A stretch of DNA of 64,000 nt. It comes from Distichodus sexfasciatus. Taxonomy: Eukaryota > Chordata > Actinopteri > Characiformes > Distichodontidae. Position 1 is the stretch's first letter. Every line of letters starts with the position of its first letter. The stretch covers positions 3,052,802 to 3,116,801 of the forward strand of contig JAVGVS010000004.1 in NCBI GenBank assembly GCA_032718565.1. Reading direction: 5' to 3'. The notes under the pieces are model-generated. The model was not told the DNA's origin. It did not search any database and worked only from the letters and a program-made list of their open reading frames with translations. Both the position numbers and the translations under genes were made by a program. This document shows, one piece after another, positions 57,153 to 64,000 of the stretch.

Positions 57153-57322
57153 CTGAGTGCGGCTCAACAGTATCGCAGAACGCTGGTGTCCTGCTGTCGC
57201 CAAACTATCCACGGAAATACGACAACAACCATGAGTGCATTTACAGCATCCAGGTACAGACAGGGAAAGGCATTAACATCTCAGCCACCAGTTTCCATCT
57301 TGCTCAAGGCGACGTCCTGAAG
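57153..57322 (+). CDS. csmd3: csmd3 exon 17: first half of CUB domain 7
   Basis: This 170-bp exon lies between TGTCCCCTCAG and GTAAGT. It reads AECGSTVSQNAGVLLSPNYP, then RKYDNNHECIYSIQVQTGKG, INISATSFHLAQGDVLK, and ends exactly on a codon. Both N-terminal CUB cysteines and an NIS sequon are present. CSMD3 has YENNHECIYSIQVQAGKGIN and FHLAQGDVLK, nearly the same; CSMD1 and CSMD2 differ in the second half. Confidence 0.96.
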
Positions 57323-57694
57323 GTAAGTGGGGGATAAGAGGCTTTTAAGAGGTTGGGGCAGTCAAGTATTTGAGAACTCGGGGCTGCTATTACTAGTCAG
57401 TTGGCTTTGATAGACTAATGCATTAAAGTCTTGATACTGTAAATCTTAATGCCATTTCAGAACTAATCGAGTAAGAACACTCGATTTACTTTAAACTCAG
57501 ACTTCCCAAGAGCAGTAGGTGCCTTAAGACCATTGACTCATAATGCTTGCAAAAATGGTATAGCAGTGTTGATGATAGGCTGCCAAAAGAGGAAGGCTAA
57601 ACGTCAGGAGCTTATAATGCTGAAGTAAGACATTTTCTCCAGGTAGTTTCTAGCACACTATGAACAGAACGCTGTCCAAGTCTTATCTCATACA

Positions 57695-57820
57695 TTTACA
57701 GCGTTTAGCAGATGTTCTAGGTCCAGAGCGACTTCTGTTTCCTAGTTACAGAGCCAGCCTCTCTGGAGCAACTTGGGATTAAGGGTCAAAAATACTTTTT
57801 TAAGACTTGAACCACCATTT
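57695..57820 (-). repeat. S2 SINE tail piece
   Basis: GCGTTTAGCAGATGTTCTAG, then GTCCAGAGCGACTTCTGTTT, then GGAGCAACTTGGGATTAAGG. The head is lost except AGACTTGAACC. Confidence 0.6.
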
Positions 57821-57965
57821 ACATTTAAAGCATTTAGCAGACACTCTTATCCAGAGCAACTTGCAACAGAGCTTTGTAGTCCACAACAGTACTTCAATCT
57901 GTAAAGTTAGACTTAAAATCAATAACTGTCATTAAAACCCAAGTTCCCGCCCAACTTAGTTACAT
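57818..57965. repeat. Conserved-core fish interspersed repeat
   Basis: ACATTTAAAGCATTTAGCAG, then ACACTCTTATCCAGAGCAAC, similar through TCAATCTGTAAAGTTAGAC to 49190-49320. Confidence 0.65.
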
Positions 57966-58351
57966 ACTTTAACAAAACCTGTTAGAGAAAAATCACAGTC
58001 ACGATTTTTCGGTTAATTAGATGACTGTGCGTAATACAACCCCCATGATCACATAGTGTCTGTCTTTCTGGCTCTACATCTCTCTCTCTACAACATTTTT
58101 ATAACCAGATGTTAAACAGGAAGTTTCTTCAAAGTGAGCAGAAGAAATGCAAATTACTACCTGTGTCTGCTCTTGCGACTGGGAGTTTTTGGTAATTCCT
58201 GTTCAAAAGTCTTTTGCAAAAACACCTTACAAATTAAATCTTATTTATGCACTTCAAAAGCGTCTATATAAGTAAGAATATACACTGCTGAAGTCATGAG
58301 TCATGTTTAAAAAGCCTTTTACCTGCCTTTATTATGAAAAAGTTGATTTAA

Positions 58352-58936
58352 AGGTCCCATATTATGAAAATAATTGTTCGTTGGACATCCATTTGGGTCT
58401 GTACTGCCTCTACACACACTGTAAATTTGATAGAAATGGTGAATTGTGTTAGTAGTAATTTACAAATGGCAGAAATTGTGTGCTTAATCGAGTCGTTTAT
58501 ATTTCTTCCCTAACTCTACTTCACATTAGTGGACATTAGAATAACTCCACCCTCCAATCTCTGCCCACCAGGTAGAACTGCTAGCACTTCCAGATCTGCC
58601 ATGTTTTCTTGCAAGCGAAAGCGTAGGAATCGCAATGAAGAACTCTACCGGCGGAGTCTTGTGTTGAACATGTACGGTTGTATGGACGATCTGTTAACTG
58701 CAGCCATGTGCATTATTTTCATGTGAGGTGAACACTCCCCGTGCTGTCCCCAGTTCTGGAGTGAGATGTGGGCAGCAGTAGCTCATTTGCATTTAGGAAC
58801 ATTACTGAGAAACTGAATTAGAATTAGAGGTGAAAATGCCTAATCTGAGAGGTACTTTCAGCAAACTACTTCAGAGACATGTTTAGTGGATCTCATAGAC
58901 CTATTTTTCTTTTAAAACATGTATAATATAGGGCCT
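58352..58936. mobile_element. piggyBac-like MITE, 585 bp, TTAA flanked
   Basis: The ends AGGTCCCATATTATG and (reverse complement of right) AGGCCCTATATTATAC are inverted repeats. TTAA lies exactly at both borders (58348-58351 and 58937-58940), the piggyBac target. There is no transposase; the 66-codon frame inside is not recognised. Confidence 0.75.
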
Positions 58937-59276
58937 TTAATATTGCTGGGCTGTGCCAAAGGCTTGGCTATTCATATCTTTGTCGCTTTCTACTAAAACT
59001 GGAGCAGACTCAGCATAATGTCCTGTGGTCTCCATCACTGCTGTTGTAAGGTTTTTTATCACGCTGGAGTGTGTCAGCTGTAGCCCTAATAGTGCCGTAA
59101 TGCAGATAAAGAGTATGGTGAGGAACGCTTGATGGAGCGATTCCGCCAACAGAAATCATTGCTTGTGATTGCGGGAGCTGCTGAGGAATGGTTTGGGTCT
59201 CCTGTCTTCTAACAACAACTGCAGCATGCTTGCAGAATTTTTACACATGCTGATCCGTGAGTTGTCCTCGCTGCAG

Positions 59277-59433
59277 GTTTATGATGGACCGGACAGCAGT
59301 GCGGATGTGATTGGGGCCTTCACCGGCTCGGTCATGCTGGGTGTGACGCTGAATAGTACATCTAACCACCTGTGGCTAGAGTTCTACTCGGACCAGGACG
59401 ATACAGCAGAGGGCTTCAGGCTGCTCTACGGCA
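59277..59433 (+). CDS. csmd3: csmd3 exon 18: second half of CUB domain 7
   Basis: This 157-bp exon lies between CTCGCTGCAG and GTGAGT. It reads VYDGPDSSADVIGAFTGSVM, then LGVTLNSTSNHLWLEFYSDQ, then DDTAEGFRLLYG, then one base A. The YDG turn, an NST sequon and the closing EGF-x-L-x-Y complete CUB 7. CSMD3 has LTLSSTSNQLWLEF at the matching place. It is the last coding exon in the window; the next Sushi exon lies beyond 64000. Confidence 0.95.
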
Positions 59434-59439
59434 GTGAGT

Positions 59440-60060
59440 AGACACACACCAACACACACATACTCTCTCACTCTCTCTCTCCCTCCCTTTCTCTCCATAT
59501 GTCCATATGTCCATAACCTGTTCTGTTCCTTCTGTCTATCCTTTAATCCACATCACTCTCACACTTTCTCTCCCAGTCTTTATTTTCTGTCTTTCTTCCT
59601 CTCTCCTTCTGTATATCTCTCTGTGTCTATTTGTTTGCTTCACACACACACTCTCTCTCTCTCACTCTGTTTCTCTGTGCCCTCTCTATCAGTTTTCCTT
59701 CTCTCTCACCCATTTTTACCCTAATTTCTCTGTCTTCCTTTCTCCCCACTCCTTTCACTCTTCTAACTCGTCTTTCTGTCTCTGTGACCATTTTCTCTTC
59801 TTCGCTTTGTCTGTGCATCTTTCCTGTCTGTCTGCCTGTCTATATCTCTCTCACTCTACCTACACCCATCTCCATATTTCACCCCTAGTTGAAACCCCCC
59901 CAATTTCTCTCTTGATTTCTTTCCCTTCCCTTGTCTTTCTCACCCCTCCTTTTATCTCTCCCCCTCCCTTCTCTGACACTGTCATGCCCTTTATATCTCT
60001 CCAGCATGTTCTCTGTCCTCCCTCTCCTCCTCCCTTCATCTATCCAATCTCTCACCCCTA
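59440..60060. repeat. Diverged polypyrimidine tract
   Basis: About 600 bases of CTCTCT, TTTCTCTCC and CCCTCC words right after exon 18. Long open frames on both strands are artefacts of this composition. Confidence 0.95.
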
Positions 60061-60149
60061 TTTCATGTAATGGAGTGAATGGCCCCCGTTCATTTTCACT
60101 TCTTAATTAATTTCTTCATTTCAATGACTACTAGGACTCTGGTAATGTG

Positions 60150-60191
60150 ACCCTTTTCCGCTCTCTCTATCTCTCTCTTCCTCTCTCTCTG

Positions 60192-60228
<37 letters not shown>

Positions 60229-60230
60229 TA
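60150..60230. repeat. CT then CA microsatellite
   Basis: CTCTCTCTATCTCTCTCTTC runs into about 13 CA units at 60198-60223. Confidence 0.95.
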
Positions 60231-60763
60231 CACATTCACATACTACACAGCAGCCACTTAAGTACAAATTCCGAACACCATAGGGAAAGCATGCTAGCAC
60301 TTAATTTGCACACATCTCAAATTATAGGTCTTTCCGCGGCGTTTGCTTATTTGAGACCTTAATCATAAAGGCAACATGACTTCGCTGCCATGGCGATTAC
60401 AGCTGGTGATTCAGCCGTCGCGGCCCCATGTATGAATATATCGGCTGTGTGTTCTGCAGAGGGGAGGCTTCCCGCTGCAGTGCTGTCATCATGCCCGGCG
60501 GTTTGCCATTTCATAGTGTTCCGCTCTAATTGTCTTGGGTGTGTATTGGGCAATTAAGCTATTAAATCTTATATTAGCTCTTCTGCAGAAGAATGCACAC
60601 ACGACTGTTAAATAAATAGTGTTTTGACACTGCCCAGGCTCAGCAGATGTCCCTTTCTCCAGTCACACCTTGCTGGTGCTGGTGCTTAAGTTGAAATTTA
60701 TTCTGCTCTTTCCAAAGCACTATTCCTTTTCTTCCATGAGTTAAAATGACAGTGTCCAGCATC

Positions 60764-60790
60764 TAATAATAATGATAATAATAATAATAT
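60764..60790. repeat. Short (AAT)n run
   Basis: Eight to nine AAT/GAT units. Confidence 0.9.
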
Positions 60791-61043
60791 TGTGGTGCTT
60801 AAGTTAATTTGATTCTGCTCTTTCCACGGGGTCCAAGCAAAAGTTGCAAAAAGGGTCAGCACTGATCATCAGCAATCATAGACACACACCCACACACTGC
60901 CGATGTGATGTTTATGACATAGAATAAAACCACATAAATATGTTAATCACATCCAGACATGAGGAGTTAGAACATATTTCCCTCTTCCACATTTTAGTTC
61001 TGATTTCTAGGTCTCAGTTCTTTATATGTCTCAGTTCTTTATA

Positions 61044-61226
61044 TGCTGCTAATACATACCTCGCTGTTACAATAACTTATACTGTACATGTCCATGCTAT
61101 TACATGCTACTATTACATACCTCATATCGTTGTTACGATAACTATACTGTAAATTTGTCCATGTTATTATATGCTGCTAATACATACCTCTTATAAAAAA
61201 ATAAGTGTTACGATAACTTATACTGG
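61044..61226. repeat. Three-copy tandem repeat, unit about 62-66 bp
   Basis: GCTGCTAATACATACCTC occurs at about 61044 and 61170, with GCTACTATTACATACCTC between them. Each is followed by a GTTACGATAACTTATACTG-like phrase. Confidence 0.8.
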
Positions 61227-61229
61227 TTG

Positions 61230-61600
61230 CCACTTCAATGTACAATGCTGCAGCTGCACTTGGCACTTTAAAAAAAATCAGCTCTTTGCACCTGTCCTGC
61301 CCTAGCACATTTACATTTAAAATTTTTACAATGTTTACATTCTCAGGTTTGCACATTTAACTTTATTTAACTTTATGTTCCTTATGTTCCTTATTGTATA
61401 ATGTATAGTTTATTTTTGTCCTGTTACCCCAGCCTCCGTATTTAAGTTAGTATTTATGTTTGTAAGTTTGTATTGCGTCTCTATCTTCCTTGTCTATTGC
61501 ACAGTTAAAGAGCGGATCAGGATACATTTCACTGCTTGTTGTACCTGTATAACTTGCACGTGACAAATAAAGAATCTTGAATCTTGAATCTTGTTTATAC
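61230..61600 (+). repeat. Retroposon 3' tail with (TTGAATC)n end
   Basis: It ends GTGACAAATAAAGAATCTTG followed by AATCTTGAATCTTG, preceded by CATTTCACTGCTTGTTGTAC. This layout is usual for 5'-truncated fish LINE 3' ends that terminate in short tandem repeats. Confidence 0.55.
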
Positions 61601-61639
61601 CAAATTAAGCAAAATTGGACTTACGGCTCTGAGAAGAAT

Positions 61640-61830
61640 GCAGTCAGTGAATCAGTGTGTCTCAGTGTAAATCTATGTAGCATTTTTAGCGCCCCCTTTA
61701 CACTTTTAATTAAAAGCTAAGCAACACACCATCCCTACTTATTAACCAAGTTCCAGCTTTGTGGCTCTTACGGTTTAGGCTACATAAATTCATTGAGCAC
61801 TTTTAGCGTCCCTAGAGGTCAAAACACATT
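61640..61830. repeat. Degenerate repeat with TTTAGCGCCCCCTTT
   Basis: AGCATTTTTAGCGCCCCCTT and, 120 bases on, GAGCACTTTTAGCGTCCCTA, with CAGCTTTGTGGCTCTTACGG between. It loosely resembles phrases of the 23.1-24.5 kb repeat (CAAAGCTGTAGGTCTTACCG, AGCGCCACCAAGTGG), so it is possibly the same old family. Confidence 0.4.
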
Positions 61831-62629
61831 TTCCTTTGGTATAGTGCCAACTACCTAATATATGCTCAAACCCAAGCTTTATGTAGAACCAAGAAAACAA
61901 GCATACAAATAATAAACTCAACACTAAACAGTGTATGTTCGAGTAGATTAAGACACAATTAAAGCACAAAAGGAAAATAAGGACTCAAAGTTGCTTTATA
62001 TATTCTAGAGGGAATAGGTTTCTCTAAAAAAAAATTGGGAAGTGAGTTCCATAAAACTGAAAACTCTAAATCCCGTAGAGGACGTTCTGTATTTGGGTAC
62101 TGTAATTAATTCAGTGTCGTTTGACCTTAACATGCAGGACGTGGTCCCAGAAGATTTAATTTTTAGAGATTTAATGTAATGCTCCATTTAATTAGGTAAA
62201 GACTTAATTTTCATCATTTAACCTACTGTAATGTGAAAGCAACAAAATATATTGATGAGACTCATGGTCATACTCCCATTTATGATTAATTGGAACCTAT
62301 AAATGTATTTTAAACTTGAACCTGTTTTATGTGTGCTGATAAAATAAAAGATTCTGTTAGTTATCCTTTTATCATCCAGCATGTGTCCCAGGCACAGATC
62401 GAGCTGAATAAAATAATCCAAAACTCAGCTGTGAGAATCACCCCGTAGCCAGAATGCAACCATTATGTAATGGGAACTCAACAGGGAAACTTAACCAGCA
62501 ACCCAGGCTAGTACTCTGGTGGGCGGAGTGGGCGGGACCGAGGCGGCACGGACGTGGCAATTTTAAATGCCAATTGGCTAAAATGTGATACATGTATTTG
62601 ACTAAACATTAGTGGAATGAAATCCAGAC

Positions 62630-63130
62630 TTAGACCCTGTACACACGTAGCCAGGTATTTATATAAACAGATATTTTTCACCTTCGTTTTCAAAAATAAC
62701 TTGCGCACAAATCCAGACAAATATGCCATCAACAGCTGCGTAGAATCATTTCAGCCAATCAGAATCCTGGAAAAAAAGAACAAATTACATCCGGTTACAA
62801 TGCATTTGACATCCGATTGCTTCGTAAACAGTGGTGAGTAAAGGGTGCTTTGTATGGACAGATAGGGAAGTCGAGTTACTTTTAAACGTGTCCTTAGAAT
62901 ATAGGGTCATGAAATTACACGAGAATGTCATCAGTCTTCAACTTATGAGGCTATGAACTTACAACTCTGTTTTCCCCGTCTACACGGAGTTACTGAAGAG
63001 TTTTTAGAAATCTCCACTTTGGCCGGAGTTTTCAAAAAAGTAAACCTTCGTTTACGTATGGACGATAGGCGAAACCACATAAAATAAATCCGTTTTTATC
63101 CATTCCTGGCTACGTGTTTATGGGGCCTAA
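62630..63130. mobile_element. 501-bp MITE with ACACGTAGCCAGG termini
   Basis: The left TTAGACCCTGTACACACGTA plus GCCAGG and the reverse complement of the right end TTAGGCCCCATAAACACGTA plus GCCAGG match at 22 of 26 positions. AT-rich body, no coding frame, TSD unclear. Confidence 0.75.
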
Positions 63131-63244
63131 AATTAATAATGAGTCAGTAATGAAAATAGTACTAAAATGTCTAAAGCTAATTTAAGAACACTTGCCAAAA
63201 TTAACATCTGTTCAGACAGAAGCTTTCAAATCGAACATTTAATT

Positions 63245-63410
63245 ATGTTACATATATGGTATTTATCAGACGCTGTTGTCATGACATACCTCAGTGCCAT
63301 GCAGTCCACCAATCAACAGGGAATTTCTTACAGTGCAGAAAGACACTCTGATAGTGAGAGGAAGTTTATTCCTACAACTGAGGAGCCAGGACTGAACAGA
63401 AGCTTGCTGC
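63245..63410. repeat. Fragment of the conserved-core fish repeat
   Basis: GTATTTATCAGACGCTGTTG at the start and CAACTGAGGAGCCAGGACTG, similar to TACTGGAGAGCCAAGACTAA at 49476, at the end. Confidence 0.45.
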
Positions 63411-64000
63411 GGATTCCTTTCTCTTCTCTTGATATTAAACACAAATTGTGTGATCTGAGATGTTTGTTGACATCAGCGTCAAGGTTGAAATCAAGTACAT
63501 AATGTTCATTTCTCAACTCGCTGTAAATATGGGCCTGGTCTCTAAAGGGTCCCATCTGAGCCCCTTGTGAGAAGTCTTGGCTAGTTAGTTGGATCCCATT
63601 TGCATATTGCTTACCCTCATCCAATCGTTACAGCTATCATCAGCTCTTTGGGGTGACCTTTTCCTTTACCATCCTAATTTTTTTCCCTTGACGTAATCAT
63701 TTGTTGCTAGAGTAGCGTTATCCGTGACCCGTCTTTGACGCCTGCTTTCGGGGGCTCTGTCTAGTTCACTGGAGGCCAACTGTTTTTTACGAAAATGGAA
63801 ACCTGTGCTAATTGCCGTGCCATCGCCACCATCCGTTCGCCAAAGGAGAGCTGCTTTTTCCTTACCCCACTTTGCTTCACCATACATGGGATGAGACGTG
63901 CGGCGTCTGTAAATCCCTAATTAGCAGTCGCAACAGAACGTTTCCCAACCGCCTGGCTTTAGAATGGGAAAAACGACTTCTGCGCGGCTGCTGATATTAC

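Larger units (their letters stand above)
57323..59276 (+). other. csmd3 intron 17
   Basis: This 2.0-kb intron holds S2-tail and conserved-core fish repeat pieces (57695-57820, 57818-57965) and a piggyBac-like MITE with TTAA flanks (58352-58936). Other sequence shows nothing recognised. The acceptor is TCCTCGCTGCAG. Confidence 0.75.
2461..59433 (+). other. csmd3: csmd3-like gene, internal part (18 exons, CUB 2 end to CUB 7)
   Basis: CSMD proteins are very large single-pass membrane proteins with alternating CUB and Sushi domains followed by a Sushi array. They are mostly neuronal; CSMD3 is linked to dendrite development and CSMD1 to complement control (family knowledge). Eighteen + strand exons flanked by AG and GT spell, in order, CUB2 end, linker, Sushi2, CUB3, Sushi3, CUB4, Sushi4, CUB5, Sushi5, CUB6, Sushi6, CUB7. 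This matches CSMD3 domain order and sequence as I remember it. The Sushi exons 8, 10, 13 and 16 are single symmetric phase 1-1 exons, whereas most CUBs are split. Start and end of the gene lie outside. Exons 5 and 15 carry frame-breaking indels. The paralogue (a or b) is unresolved. Confidence 0.93.
59434..64000 (+). other. csmd3 intron 18 (5' part)
   Basis: At least 4.6 kb. It holds a diverged pyrimidine tract (59440-60060), CT/CA repeats (60150-60230), an AAT run (60764-60790), a three-copy ~64-bp tandem repeat (61044-61226), a retroposon 3' tail (61230-61600), a MITE (62630-63130) and a conserved-core repeat piece (63245-63410). 60330-60565 and 63600-63960 are repeat-free candidate conserved blocks. 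Confidence 0.75.

Noticed and set aside
59434..60070. Long Ser/Leu/Phe-rich open frames on both strands
   Set aside because: They are pure consequences of the polypyrimidine tract after exon 18.
1..64000. A new multi-gene system
   Set aside because: All recognisable coding signal belongs to one csmd3-like gene or to a transposase relic; nothing else on either strand looks like a gene.

Overview
The window is vertebrate nuclear DNA, almost certainly from a teleost fish. It is AT-rich, made mostly of long introns, and crowded with fish-type tRNA-derived SINEs, small terminal-inverted-repeat (TIR) elements and microsatellites. One gene runs along the + strand. Eighteen internal exons spell a CUB/Sushi multidomain protein, and residue identity points to CSMD3: the Sushi 3 exon reads CGDPGIPLYGFREG and FSNGDVLRFECQFGFELIGE, and the CUB 4 exon reads TAPMGTVLSPDYPEGYGNNL. 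I remember these as closer to CSMD3 than to CSMD1 or CSMD2. The a/b paralogue and the species cannot be decided; repeats such as the GCGCTATATAAATAAA tail would fit an otophysan fish, but that is weak.

Layout: 1-2460 is intron. Exon 1 (2461-2573) ends CUB 2 and exon 2 (5974-6051) is the linker. Exons 3-4 (11793-11880, 13465-13589) form Sushi 2. Exons 5-7 (15497-15617, 19495-19598, 20056-20168) form CUB 3. Exon 8 (27198-27380) is Sushi 3, exon 9 (29682-30008) CUB 4 and exon 10 (35498-35692) Sushi 4. Exons 11-12 (38049-38187, 43057-43244) form CUB 5 and exon 13 (43344-43532) is Sushi 5. Exons 14-15 (46571-46687, 47970-48195) form CUB 6 and exon 16 (56416-56604) is Sushi 6. Exons 17-18 (57153-57322, 59277-59433) form CUB 7. 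The start, signal peptide, CUB 1, the remaining CUB/Sushi array, the transmembrane segment and the tail all lie outside. All splice sites are GT-AG. Phases are consistent except at exon 5 (one base short) and exon 15 (several indels, net frame lost).

The rest is intron. Two SINE families recur: S1, with a tail resembling the complement of TTGTCATTGTGAACACACCA, and S2, with a tail like CTCTGGATAAGAGCGTCTGC. A third, V-SINE-like family is also present. There are several DNA-transposon relics with TIRs and, in the best cases, target-site duplications (TSDs): hAT-like at 54860-55592 and 41389-42380, piggyBac-like at 58352-58936, a composite element at 54301-56271, and a Tc1 transposase relic near 40.3-40.6 kb. 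A 48-bp minisatellite and two hairpin-forming inverted repeats also stand out.

I see no second protein-coding gene, no RNA gene, no CRISPR and no prokaryotic-type system. The most useful leads are the two damaged csmd3 exons, the nested transposon stratigraphy, and the hAT-like family whose members share internal sequence but differ in their ends.
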